Assembly (NCBI GenBank): GCA_000827495.1 | Contig: KN817578.1 | Span: 45,829-109,828, forward strand | Length of the DNA: 64,000 nt | Source: Hypholoma sublateritium FD-334 SS-4 | Lineage: Eukaryota > Basidiomycota > Agaricomycetes > Agaricales > Strophariaceae | Direction of reading: 5' to 3' | Shown here: positions 22,160 through 33,500 of the stretch, piece by piece | How the letters are laid out: each line of letters opens with the position of its first letter | How positions within the stretch are numbered: position 1 is the first letter of the stretch | Position numbers and translations under genes: made by a program | The notes under the pieces: generated by a model | What the model was told of the DNA's origin: nothing | Database searches by the model: none | What the model saw: the letters and a program-made list of their open reading frames with translations, nothing else

Positions 22160-23731
22160 ATGTCTGACGACCCGGTATCTGCTCCTATCTACACCATTAA
22201 CGACGACGTCCTCTTGTATATAATCACCTTCAATGCCGACATGTTCTCAGACGACAATGCTCTGCACACAACACGCATTGCATCACAGGTGTGCCGCCAT
22301 TGGCGCGACTTAATGCTCGAATCACCATCGCTGTGGGCAAAGCTTATCGACATGGATCGAATCTGCAAAGTTAGGGCCGACAAATGGAGAGAGGAACTTG
22401 TCCGAAGAAGTGGGGCCGCGCCGCTGTGGATCAAAGCAAACTCATCACTGACCGCAACTTTCTGGGCACGCCCTGCAAAACACAATGTGCAGTTCTTCTA
22501 TGATTTTATCAATGGGAATTGGCACCGAATTCAGAAGCTGATTTGTGCCCGTTATTTCGGGTTCCATCTCACCCGTTCGAGTTCCATGTTCCTTCCAGCG
22601 CCGCTACTAGAACACTGTGAAGCATCATTCGAATTGCAATCGGGAGTTGAAATCAGTAACACTACACCTCTCTTCGCCAACCACGCACCCATGCTGCGCA
22701 GTATCTCCTTCCCCTGCCAGCATCTCAATCGGAAAGCTCCGTGGTTGGGCCATCTTCATTCCATGGTATTCGACCGCACCTACAACGTTCCCGATGCCCT
22801 CGCCATACTCGTGGCCGCGCATAGCCTTCAAGAGTTAAAAATCGACAATATTTCTAATCGTCGTCGCAACGTCGCCACATCAACCTTCCCCATCGCATCT
22901 CTCCCGCACCTCAAGTCCCTGGAATACAATACTCACAATGTGTCAGCTGCAACGTCAATTGTGGAGCACGTAGAGATTCCTGCGAACTGCTCATTGTCCA
23001 TTCGGATCCTCCGGTTCGATGACAGCAATCAGGCAGAGCCACACTTTCGTTCCATTAGCAACAGATTCACCCGACACGCCGAGTACGCCTTGAAAGCAAA
23101 TATTTTTGACAAAATTGTCTTCAATTATCAGCGAAAAAGCCGCATCTCCTTCGTATGTCGAGCCACTCGCCCAGCTCAGTGTGCTCTCAGCATATCAATA
23201 CCACCATTTGGAGCCGGCTCAGACCTGCGCGAAACATTCTTAAAAATGTTAATCCAGTTGGACCTCACAAGTGTTACAACGCTCACCTTTGCTGCCGACC
23301 ATCGACTCCTTCCATGGTTTGGGGAAATATTCGGCTGCCTTCCGTCTGTGGAAACCATACACACTAATCTCCGAACCCTTTCCCATCTGGTGCGCCTACA
23401 AACAAAATATGTCAGCAATGCCACACAGAAGTCGAGTATTCTCTTCCCCGCACTCAAAGTTATCAACCTTGATGTCCATCGCCGCTCTTCTCAAAGCACC
23501 TTTTCCAAGAACTACGCGATCACCGCATTCCTTCTGTCGAGATCGCAAGAAGGCTATCCCATCGCCACGTTCGGCATGCCCGATCCTTTGCCTCTCTATG
23601 CCCCGCCCAATGTAGACGCGCTTGCAGAAATTGAGGGCCTGGCTGTGCTGTACAAACTCGCAGCGATGGAAGACATCATCGAAGATACGTGCGGCAGTGA
23701 GGACCTGGAGAAGGCTATTGATACGGTTTAA
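22160..23731 (+). CDS. F-box protein 2
   Basis: A single exon of 523 residues. The start at 22160 is chosen because similarity to the paralogue at 31399 begins there. The F-box is near the N-terminus: INDDVLLYIITFNADMF, then TTRIASQVCRHWRDLML and PSLWAKLIDMD. The rest contains repeated Leu-rich stretches separated by 20-40 residues (HLHSMVF, SLQELKID, LPHLKSLEY, SVTTLTF and similar), resembling the irregular leucine-rich repeats of mushroom F-box proteins. Such proteins bind Skp1 through the F-box and present substrates to an SCF ubiquitin ligase; the substrate is unknown. With 31399-33003 and the relic at 39230 it forms one subgroup, distinct from the genes at 44617, 51612 and 53918. No lesion is visible. 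Confidence 0.88.
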   Translation: MSDDPVSAPIYTINDDVLLYIITFNADMFSDDNALHTTRIASQVCRHWRDLMLESPSLWAKLIDMDRICKVRADKWREELVRRSGAAPLWIKANSSLTATFWARPAKHNVQFFYDFINGNWHRIQKLICARYFGFHLTRSSSMFLPAPLLEHCEASFELQSGVEISNTTPLFANHAPMLRSISFPCQHLNRKAPWLGHLHSMVFDRTYNVPDALAILVAAHSLQELKIDNISNRRRNVATSTFPIASLPHLKSLEYNTHNVSAATSIVEHVEIPANCSLSIRILRFDDSNQAEPHFRSISNRFTRHAEYALKANIFDKIVFNYQRKSRISFVCRATRPAQCALSISIPPFGAGSDLRETFLKMLIQLDLTSVTTLTFAADHRLLPWFGEIFGCLPSVETIHTNLRTLSHLVRLQTKYVSNATQKSSILFPALKVINLDVHRRSSQSTFSKNYAITAFLLSRSQEGYPIATFGMPDPLPLYAPPNVDALAEIEGLAVLYKLAAMEDIIEDTCGSEDLEKAIDTV

Positions 23732-24950
23732 TCTATGTATATACGTTGTAGTCGTACTTAGACTGAGTATCATATAAAGTTTCACAGCGTGCCTACATTT
23801 CACGTTCCTTGCTAATTTGCTTTCAGATTATGGCTGTGCTGCGCGCGGTACGTCTCTGCATAGGGTAGCATTACGACGGCGCCGGCGCGGGGGGAGCGTA
23901 TTGCGTGACTCATCAGAGACGGTCCTTTCACGCCGAGGATGGCGCGATTCGAAGGACGAGCACAAGACAGCGCGCACCGTCGCGTTCAGGACGCGCGGGA
24001 TATAATGCCGCTGCTCGGGCAGGCGAATATTCTATTCCAACCTCGTCAGTATATGCGCGCAGGGGCATCTGCGTCGAGCGACGCGCCACGTTAGCTAACT
24101 CTACAAGAGGCGTAATGCAGCAACGCACATATAGACACAACACAGCCATAGAGACAATGGAGCGCGGCTCCCTCCCAATAGCGCCGATGCCCACGTGCAT
24201 ACTCAACGCATGCGGCGCGGAACGCGCAGTCCGAGACCTATAGATCGCAGCGATTGATGCATCGACGCTCTGTTTAAGATACGCATGACGATCGGGCGCA
24301 GACTTAAGGCTCGTGCGGCAGACGGCGCGCACATGGGGCATTCAACAGTGAATCTGCGGCAAACATGAGGAGTCAGCGACCGCCCAAAATCGATGAGGCG
24401 AAGAGCAGAGCTGGCCGACGCACCTTGACAAGACGCACCGCCCCAGTATCGATCGCTAATAAAACTGACCAGCAGACTCTGCGATAACGAAGAGGATGGG
24501 ATGAGTAGAATAGGACAGAGCCCAAAGGAACGACATAACTAAGATTCCTAGATTATTGTAAGTGCGTCAGCGTAATGAATGTTTCTCTCCGAGCCGTAGA
24601 AGGGAGTGGTGGTGGCAGGAGGCAGGGAGGGAGACTGCTGAGAATGCCGAGAATACGTCACGCACAGACCACATTCGCGGACCGCGTCCCCGAGTCTCGG
24701 CCTTAGAATTATTTCCCACGGAACGGGACGGTCGACCGTCTGCCGGCCTCGCATCCTTTAAAGTCTTACAGTAGGCTTTTTCATTCAAAACACACTGCAA
24801 AGTTTCCTTCTCATGTGAGAACTCTCGATTTGGGGCAGATATCAAGTGCCAAGGAACGTAGCACATCCCGGCGCGACTCGCTCTGACGGTACTGGTCGCG
24901 CATTTCCACGAAAAGCACAAGAAGCGGGACCGAGCGGTTACAACATAGGG
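23732..24950. other. Intergenic, weakly repetitive
   Basis: No supported gene. Open frames at 23905-24341 on both strands mirror each other and lack features. The DNA is less GC-rich than the flanking repeat blocks. Confidence 0.45.
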
Positions 24951-26480
24951 CGTGCACCTAGTTGCTATCCATGCGCGTGCCGGAGAGCTGGGCGGTGCGG
25001 AGCACGGAGTGGGGAATTTTTCTATAGGGAGCGTCAGGCGGCGTCTGCGATACGCTCTGCGTAAGGCAGGGGAAAGGGCATTGTACCTCGGTGGTGCGAC
25101 GCGCCGGCGGGGCGATCACGGAGCGTCCGCGCAGTGGGACGCTGCCTGGACTGAGCCCTGCATAGAGCAATGCGTCGAATCGAACCACTACATGCGTGCG
25201 AGGTCTAGACGTCTAAGTACCGTCTGCGGCTGCGGCGCAGAGCCCCTCAAATACGACGGCGCTCATGGGCCTCAGCGAGCGGCGGCACTTTCGTTGAGGG
25301 AAGACGCTGCAGAGTGTGAAATTACGGTACGCGCCGGCGCGGATCAGCCGGCGCGTCGGGAGAATCCGGCTCCGCGGACCATCAGCACCCAACGCCATGC
25401 ACGCCCGCCTCCACCAGCTCATCACGGTCCCCCTTCTGCGGCGCACCATCGTCGCCCTCATCTGACGCAGTGCGTCGCGCAGGCCAGACCGCACGCACCG
25501 CTCCTCGCGCACCCGCCGCCGCCGAGGTGCGCTTCCGTCGGCCCTCCCCCCAGCGCATCGCATCGCAGAACGCTGCCTGATATCACCTCTACTCTCTCCG
25601 TGCTTTGATCGGACTGCTCCGCAACAGCAGATTCGCGCGTCGTTCCACGCACGCCACTACAGCTGCACGACGCGGCCTATATATCGACGGTGCATCACCC
25701 GTGCCTGCGGTCGCCCATCGTCTCATAATCACGGCGGTCCGATGCTCTGCACCGAACGACATCGGTTGGCAATTTACACGCGCAGCGTCCTGAATAGAAA
25801 CCACGCACAGGCTGATCCCGGCGGGCCGTCCGCGCGTCGTCCCCTACGCACATTCACGCTCTTCAGCGGCGCCTCTTCACCCCAGCCTCTCCACCACGCA
25901 TACATCACGCGAAACGCATCCGAGTCGTTGCGTCTGCCGTGCAGTGCACCGCCACCCGCGGCGGCCTCTTCGCACATAGCCGTGCACCGCACCCTGGGCG
26001 TCCGCGCAGTCTCTGGCGTTGGGCGGCGGGCGATGCAAGTTTACGCTTGGTGTGGGCGGAGTGGGTGTGTGCGTGGGCGCCATGGATGTAGAGTATGTAC
26101 GCGCCGCGTTCGGGTAAGCAGCAGCTATGAGTGCGTACAAGACGCGATGCGCGTCCTGACGCATCCCGCGCCGATGGAGCGCGGGGGTGGAGCTGCGCTG
26201 GATGGCCTGCGGACAGGTGGGTGCACTGCGTCGCTTTTACTGTCCAACATACTGTTTCGCCTGTGCAGCGCCTCGAACGCGACGGCGGGGACCTCGCGCG
26301 GCTTGCGCAAGTGCGCAAGTGCCCTGCATGCGCCGGCCCGCACTGGATTCGAGCACCCCCGCTTAGCGTGTTTCACGCCATTTCCGGGCCTTCCGCGCTG
26401 TAACAAAAACCTAGTGCCCCGTTTACGATCAGCGGTGTTCGTTCACGTCTTACTTGAAAGAGGATAGACAGCAGGTCGCG
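24950..26480 (+). repeat. GC-rich dispersed repeat, copy 6
   Basis: It contains the GGCGCTCATGGGCCTCAGCG module (25259), the stretch 25600-26050 homologous to 35280-35720 (shared GATCGGACT.CTCC and CAGCTGCACGACGCGG), and the CCGCGCCGATGGAGCG module at 26166 followed by CGCTTTTACTGTCCAACAT. There is no coding signature beyond composition-driven open frames. Confidence 0.6.
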
Positions 26481-27119
26481 CCGTCGGAATCAGCGCCGTG
26501 TCGCAGTCGGGCGTCCCATCCACGCGTGAACAAGCGCATGATAATGGCGGCGGCATCGACAGGCTCAATACGCGATGTGGTAGACGCACAGTTTACCCGA
26601 AAGACGACGCTTCGAGCGTGAAAGATGCGCATATCGCATCCGCTTTGGACAATAGCTGTACAATTTATGGAAGATGTGTAATACCGCGTCTGTGGTTCAA
26701 AATGCGGATTCTTTCGAACTACGAAAGGCTTGAGGAACACGTTTTCGCGTACGGCGCGTGCGTGGCCAACTATATAATCTGCCTGTAATTATTACGAGGT
26801 TGCGTATAGTTCTGCACAGCGTCACGCATCGTCTACTTTCATGCATGCTAAGGCTTTCTCTAACTGGACAGATGCAGCAGAAGGGTCGTTGCATAGATGC
26901 GATCGCTCTAGGATCCTGGATGATTTAAATCCCAACTCTTTTGGCTCGGAGCGCGTATTAGCCCCCGTGTGAAATAATTGTCCGGTGCAGGGCAACGCAA
27001 AAGACGTTTCTTGTTCTACCTAAGGTACTCGTACAGCTGCGCGTCTGTTACTATCCGCTAGCGCTCTTGTGCGCCTTTTGTATGTCCATTCCGCTATCAC
27101 ATCCTTTGCGAACGCCTCC
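26480..27119. other. Intergenic DNA left of the hAT element
   Basis: Ordinary-composition DNA without a supported gene. Its right end is the ancestral upstream region of F-box gene 3, now cut off by the hAT insertion. Confidence 0.5.
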
Positions 27120-27125
27120 CACGTG
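27120..27125. promoter_or_regulatory. CACGTG motif of F-box gene 3, displaced by the hAT element
   Basis: CCCACGTGATCG. If the hAT element and one target duplication are removed, this motif lies about 75 bases before the ATG at 31399, matching the 89 bases seen in F-box gene 2. The insertion has moved it 4.2 kb away. Confidence 0.5.
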
Positions 27126-27158
27126 ATCGTGTCAGATTTCATGAGTTTAGGTGGCCAC

Positions 27159-30100
27159 TAAGGCTCCAAATATATAGTAACCGTATACGGCTCACAGGGG
27201 ATATAGACATATACAGTATTATAGAGTGTAATAACTGTCTATAGATAGATATACAGTATACAATATACAGTACCTATGNATTCATGTCGCCGTGCTTCCG
27301 TTTACGCTTCAAAGGTTCCTCTGGATCAAATAGACCACTCCGTATCCACACCTTTGAGAGAAGTGCTTCAGTTACCGTTTCAGCCTTGAGAGAAGCACGG
27401 AGATCAGAGCAAATATGACGCGACTTGGAGAATGTTCGCTCGACCGAGACACTGGTGGCAGGAATAGCCAGGAAGTCTCGNGCCATCCGGGCAATAGTAG
27501 GGAATGCCGCTTCGTGTGCCTGTCAGCGACAGTTAATAGATAGAATGACGAGGGACTCCTTGACATGTTGGAAAACGGACATACCTTCCACCAGCCCAAG
27601 GGATCAAAAATCGACCCACGACCTCCTTCAAACTTCAAATATCTTCGGATTTCATCGTCGAAAAGCTCTTTTGGTGTTGCGGCCACTGATACCGTCGTCT
27701 GGACCATGTCAAACTTGAGGATTCCCGCGAGCCATCCGTCAGACATGTTGGAACTAGCCGGACCAGCCACTTCGGCTCCAACGCCAAGTGGGTTCACAGA
27801 TGGGTTCCCAGCCGTGGCTATATCAGCAACTGATCTTTGCAGGTCGTCGAAGTAGGTGGTTGCCACATATCGAAAAAGGTCTTCTGCTTTCCCAACTGCC
27901 TCTTTTTGTGCTGAGACATCCTCTGGAGGAGCCATCTTGACGAACCATTGAGAGCGAAGATACGGATGAAGGACTAATGTAGTGAGTACACAAAGTGAGT
28001 ACGCAAAGATCTCACGATGTCAGAGAAAGTACACACCTGTTCCTAATATATTATACTGGTTCCCATCGGCCATCTTTTTATACTTGTCGAGCTTTGATAA
28101 TGCTGCTTCGGCACCTTGACGTATTCTGATATGTGCTGTACGGTCGGTTGAGGCTGCTGTGATGTGAGTCAGCATGTCTTGATATATTGGCAGGGCAAAA
28201 GGTATTGTCGGAATTGATGACCTGCACAGCTGGGCTGTCGCGTGCGTGAATACCTAAGAATAACGATGAGAAGCAAAATTGTGAGTGAATGAATGCCCGT
28301 ACCTCAAGGAAATCTGCAATGTCTGTCAGAAGTTTCCAGTCTGCAGGCGTCAAACCAAGTCCACGAAGTGTGGGGGAATTAAAGACCCATGTATCAATAC
28401 TCTACACGGATTGGTTAGTGATATTAAGCTGTAATATATAGTGAACAGACGGACCTCCTTTAGCAAAATTGCACGGCGAATCATGGCATGGGTATAATTC
28501 CACCGAGTCCGTACATCTCGTACAACCATAAGGTTTGCTATGCGCTTGGTATCTGCTGGTTTGTTCCCATACTTCTCCTTGCTAATATTGCGAAAGCGGA
28601 GCCGGCGCTGTGGTGACGAGACAATTTTGGTGGTGATAAAACGCAGCTAGACCAATTTATGTGTGAGTATGGCCACAGTGACAGTATGTACAGAAACTCA
28701 CACGCTGGAGAGGACTTTGTCCACTGACACCCTCAAGAAGTATACTTTCATCCTCAGCCACCGCCTCATCTTCATCTACTGGGGAATAAGAGTTTGNGGC
28801 ATGTTCCAGAGCCTCTGCCTCGAGTACGACTTGGTCTGCATCCATCTCGGCATTGAAGTGAATTGGTGCCTCTTTGTCGAAGTAGTCGTTGATCTCGGGG
28901 TCATCTGCTTCGTCAATGGCATGGAGAAAGCTCTGGACAATAAGGTTTATGACATGCGCGAGACAGCGAATGTGCATATCTGGAGTGAATGGGATATTGT
29001 AGCGTGCAAGAATACAGCGCGCTACAGTTTTGACAATGACATCATTGACTGACGCATTATCCGTAGTCAGGCTAAGGAAGTAATTATCTAATATTAGCTT
29101 ATTAATTGAATCAACGGTTCAAACTGAGACTTATCTGTGCCAGACCCCCTCTTTCTCGCACACCATTGACAAACGCCAGCCCGCNGTGGATCCCTTCATG
29201 TTCCTTATCTTCGAGAGGCTTGAAATCGACAACANGCTCAATAAGCCTCCAGTCATCGTCAATGAACGAAGCTATGGTGCAAGCAAATGTGAAAACCATC
29301 TGCTTTGTGGTCCATGTGTCCGTAGAGTACGCAATCTTTGACTTTACTTTCTGATGATTGCAATTATCTGTGAGTCAAAGACCAAGATTTAAGATGTATA
29401 TAACTTACTGCAAATTCGCGTACAACCTTTCCATGCAGCTCTGCAAATATACTGGCCAGCTCATTTCGAACAGATGTGTCGACAGGGAGAATGAACTTGA
29501 CTTTGAGGTATTGGAAAAGGAGCTGGAGTGACGGTGCTTCACCAGTGGTCCATGGTAAGCTTTCATCCAATATCCATGCTGCAAATATTCGACGAAATCC
29601 TTTTGCTGTAGGTTCAATGTCTGGATTGAGTTCACCTCGTCGTAGGTAGTCCTCCATAAGCTTCCGGCTGTTGGATATATTGAACTGACCAGCCAGCGGC
29701 GTTCCAGATTCGTTTGCTTCCTTTTCCTTTTCAGCAAATGAAGCCGCATTCTTCGTCTTACATTGCTCGACGTGTCCGGCAACATTACTCATCTTTGGGA
29801 GTCGTGGCTCATCATCAAAGGTAATGTCGGCTCCTCCAATGGTTCGTGGAACTCTGCGGATTCTAATCAATAGCATACAGTCAGTAGGTTGGCTAATTAA
29901 ATCATTTAATGGTANGCACGCGCTGCAAGTTCTGCACTTGAATTCCCATTTCTTCTCGCTACCATCTTTTACTGGAACCGGGTCGAAGAAATACTGCATG
30001 TTTTTGTTCTTTGGTCCTCGGCGGGCTGATTTTGCTGATTCACGTTCCTCAACCTTCTTAAGAGCAGATGTCCCTTCCGATTCATCCCCTGAGTCGATAT

Positions 30101-31354
30101 GAATTGCCTAAAGTGACTAGGTAAGTTTGATATTTTCACAAGAGATAAAGATGTCACTTACTTTATCTGCTGCCGCTACCTTGCCTTTCAATTTCTTTGT
30201 TGGTTTGGGTGCATATTTAGCTCGTTTCTCCCTCTGTATAATGTCATGACCCGGTAAGTTGTCATGCAAAACATAGTAGCAGTATGGTTCTAATCATACC
30301 AATGCTGTCCCCTGATCTGTATCCTCAATGATTTCATCTCCATCATCGTCAACAACAGCAATCGGAGAGGGAGGCTCAAGGGGTGCCCGCTTAGGTGGAT
30401 TGTAAGTACCATCATCTTCACTGTCCGATTCGTCCTCAACCCTAGGCTGTTGAGCCTTGCGTACAGCAGCCGCAGATTTTNCCCCTCCTTTGGACTCGGA
30501 ACTTCTCCGATAGGGAAGTAAGTATTGTGTTATATTTCCNGAAATGATACTCACATTAAAACCTTTATTTCTTCAATGAGACGGTCAACCTTGATAGCCG
30601 CAAGGTCCCATAACAAATTTCCGCCATCCATTACTTGTATGATGTAGGATATCACCATGTCAAGTCCAAATGCACCTCGCTTGAGGTGTAGTAATCTTCC
30701 TGATGTATCGCGTAAATCCTGTGAGAATAGAGCATCCATGCGTCTATTAAAAACTTCCCAATCTTGAGCTGGATCGAAGGGGATAGGNATTTTGATGAAA
30801 ACTTCGCATATCTTGTCATTTCGCGTGCCCAGTGGTACAGATTTTGGCAGCTTCTTCGAAAGCACTTGGAGTTCGGCAACAAGATTAGAGAAGACGGTGA
30901 AGTCAGGAAGGCCAGGCATTATTAGAAATGTCAGTGGGAGTTCAGTGTGAGCCAATAGAACAGAATAACGAATAAAATTGTGTCGGCATTTCCCGGTGAC
31001 AACGCCGGTTGAGAATAAATCAGTAATGAGTGCGCGAAATCTGCACCTTTGATTTTTTATTCATAGAAAATTTATATCCAGGTGCTAAATAGCTATATCA
31101 ACCCATAATAATTGTTTTTGTAGTGTCCAGTTCTTCAAGTCAGCCATAACGAGTGGATCTATAAAGAATGAGTACATGTTTGGTGTTGTTTTGAATGCCC
31201 AGGCTCAGCCGAGCAATACGAAGTGTATACATATACTGTATACATATAAATACTGTATAAACGGTATGTCCCCCTCATGCTGTAGACATATACATATACA
31301 TATACACTAATAACTGTCTATAGATAGTAGCTATACTATATAGTTGGAGCCTTA
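27159..31354 (-). mobile_element. Complete hAT transposon
   Basis: The element begins TAAGGCTCCAA and ends TTGGAGCCTTA. The inverted match extends about 20 bases, including TATATAGTA after one mismatch. It is flanked on both sides by the 8-bp direct repeat GTGGCCAC (27151-27158 and 31355-31362). The target duplication fits the nTnnnnAn consensus typical of hAT insertions. Length is 4196 bp. Subterminal AT-rich regions share ATAACTGTCTATAGATAG near both ends in the same orientation. It contains one spliced transposase gene on the minus strand with all family blocks. Perfect target duplication and intact coding blocks point to a young, possibly autonomous copy. Confidence 0.95.
27274..30919 (-). 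CDS. hAT-family transposase, multi-exon
   Basis: The gene starts at ATG 30919 (MPGLPDF) and stops at 27274. The first exon ends at a GTGAGT donor at 30554 and the last runs 27274-27519. I could not fix every internal splice site. Blocks in order are: an N-terminal region; an acidic linker (DESDSEDDG, then DDDGDEIIED); a Lys-rich segment; a BED-type zinc finger (KCRTC ... HVEQC, about 29940-29770); the RNase-H-like catalytic core with LTTDNASVNDVI, then MHIRCLAHVINLIVQSF and RTRWNYTHAMIRRA; and the C-terminal dimerisation region, DPLGWWK then AIPATSVSVERTFSKS and ICSDLRASL. This order matches fungal hAT transposases that cut and paste DNA in the nucleus. Six undetermined bases fall in recognisable exons; no fixed stop or frameshift is apparent in the conserved blocks. 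Confidence 0.85.
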
Positions 31355-31398
31355 GTGGCCACGATCAAGCCGCATGTCATCCGAGCTCTTCGTCAACG

Positions 31399-33003
31399 AT
31401 GTCGGCCAACCAGCGGCTCGCCCTAACCCACGCTCTCAACGACGATGTACTCTCACACATATTCGAATTCAATGCCGACATGTTCTCTGACTGTTTCGCT
31501 CTCCTCACAACTCGCATCACATCACAAGTATGCCCCCGGTGGCGTGCGTTGGTGCTTGGGATGCCGTCCCTGTGGGGTAAGCTCATCGATATCGACAAAA
31601 TCTGCGATCATAGGTCGGACAAATGGCGCAATGAAATTATTCGACGAAGCGGAGCTGCGCCGTTGTGGATTAGATCAATCGGCGACGTATCCTACGAAAG
31701 ACGCGAAGACGCCCAACGGTTCTTACGCGATCTTGTCGCCACAAACATTCACCGGATTCAGCGGCTGGCCGCACTCGGCCCTGGGCACTCATACCGCCCA
31801 TTGTATCTCACCCTACCGATAATGTGCGTTCCTGCACCCCTGCTCGAAAGCTGTGAAGCGTCTTTCGGATTCGAAATGGAAGACTTTGACCACGATGCGC
31901 CGACAGCACCTCTCTTCGCCAACCACGCACCTATGCTGAGCAGACTCTACCTCAGCAGATGTCGGGTTAATCCGGGAGCACCTTGGCTGCGTCACCTTTA
32001 TTCCATTACCATCGGCTACGGCTGTAGCGTTCGTCGTGCGCTTTCTGTACTCTCGGCGACGCATAGCCTTCAAGAGCTAAAAATGCGACACATCCACCCC
32101 CTCGACGTGGCCGAAACCATTCCCACCGTGTATCTTTCCCGCCTAAAGTCCCTGGAGTTTGAGGGTTTCGCTCGGATCGGTGCCACACTGCTGGGTCACA
32201 TAGTGCTCCCCGCGGACTGCTCGTTAACCATCCGTTTCCCCCAGCACCCAGGTGTAACCGAGGAAAAGGAGCACCTTCTTTCCGTTATCAAGGTGTTCAC
32301 CCAGCATGCCCCGCGCGCCTTTCAATCGCTTACATTCAGTCACATTCACCTTATCTACGACAGAAAGCATGACATATCTTTCGTCTGCAAGCAAAAGGGT
32401 GGTATGTCAGGGTTGCTCAGTATACGGATACCACTGAGTGGTGATTCCGATGCCAATCTCCTTGAATCGTTTTTAAAGCAACTTCTCACGCTGGATCTCA
32501 CAAGTGTCAATGCACTCACCTTCCGTGCGAACGGTCGCTTAAATCCGTGTTTTGGGCCGTTTTTCGGCTGCCTGCCGTCTGTCACAACGCTGTTCGTCAA
32601 TCTGGGAACCCTGTCGCATATAGCACACCTGCAGGCAAAATACATCAGCAGAATGACGAAAAGGCCCATCATCATGTTCCCCGCGCTCAATGTCATCGAC
32701 CTTTCCAAGCGTCCCATATACTACTCAAGATATGGACGCAACTTTTACATCAATCAAGTGACTGGCGCATTCTTCCTTCTGAGGTTGCGAGCAGGCCACC
32801 CCATTAGCAGGTTGGATATGGCAGAGCTCTCACCTTTCCGTAGCCATCCTAACCTAGATTCGCTTGCGGAAGTCAAGGGCCTGAAGGTGCTGTACAGACT
32901 CGAAGCAGTGAAAGCCCCGGGGATAGTGGAGTATACATGCGGCTGCGACATCCAGAAGAACCCGTATCGCATCGTATATCTACTAAGCACATCACCGCTG
33001 TAA
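31399..33003 (+). CDS. F-box protein 3
   Basis: A single exon of 534 residues. The F-box reads LNDDVLSHIFEFNADMF, then TTRITSQVCPRWRALVLG and PSLWGKLIDID, followed by RSGAAPLWI as in the paralogue at 22160. The C-terminal part has leucine-rich segments (SLQELKMR, RLKSLEFEG, SVTTLFVNLG and LKVLYRLEAV). The role is presumably a substrate adaptor of an SCF ubiquitin ligase. Only 36 bases of the original upstream sequence remain before the right target duplication of the hAT element, so transcription must now depend on the transposon end or be lost. The coding sequence is intact, suggesting that the insertion is recent. Confidence 0.88.
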   Translation: MSANQRLALTHALNDDVLSHIFEFNADMFSDCFALLTTRITSQVCPRWRALVLGMPSLWGKLIDIDKICDHRSDKWRNEIIRRSGAAPLWIRSIGDVSYERREDAQRFLRDLVATNIHRIQRLAALGPGHSYRPLYLTLPIMCVPAPLLESCEASFGFEMEDFDHDAPTAPLFANHAPMLSRLYLSRCRVNPGAPWLRHLYSITIGYGCSVRRALSVLSATHSLQELKMRHIHPLDVAETIPTVYLSRLKSLEFEGFARIGATLLGHIVLPADCSLTIRFPQHPGVTEEKEHLLSVIKVFTQHAPRAFQSLTFSHIHLIYDRKHDISFVCKQKGGMSGLLSIRIPLSGDSDANLLESFLKQLLTLDLTSVNALTFRANGRLNPCFGPFFGCLPSVTTLFVNLGTLSHIAHLQAKYISRMTKRPIIMFPALNVIDLSKRPIYYSRYGRNFYINQVTGAFFLLRLRAGHPISRLDMAELSPFRSHPNLDSLAEVKGLKVLYRLEAVKAPGIVEYTCGCDIQKNPYRIVYLLSTSPL

Positions 33004-33500
33004 TTACTTAGTAGTGGGTCGGGCCCGAGATATGGCTATATTGCGGACATCCCGCAGCACAGCCTGCACAGCGTGTGTAGAATGCATGGTCTTCAAAAGG
33101 TGCAGACAACTTTCCGGTAATGTACGAGTCTAATTCTGTATTTCATTTCGCGCCCTTCTTCTTATGTTGAGCTTTTTGGCAAGTTCAAATGCGTGAAATG
33201 ATCTGCACGCTGGAATTCCCCAGCGCGCCGTCAGCGCGTCGTCCACTGCACACCGCTTCAACCAGGCCCTTCTCAGCGCCGCCACCACACCACTCTCTAC
33301 ACCACGCTCATACACGCACATCTACCTGTGCCCGTTGCGTATGACTCTGCACAGCGCAGCGCCGCGTGCCTTGTCCAGCCTTACGCACGCGCTCTCCTGA
33401 GATACATTTGCATCACGAGCAATAAAATAACTGGATCAACGCATAGACCTGAGCCAAACCTGAACCATCTAAGGTAGTTTAAATTTTGACTGATCTTTTT
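33004..33500. other. 3' flank of F-box gene 3 and GC-rich fragment
   Basis: No supported gene. The stretch 33120-33400 contains GC-rich sequence with GTCGTCCACTGC, a string also present near 20700. It is probably a repeat fragment. Confidence 0.4.
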
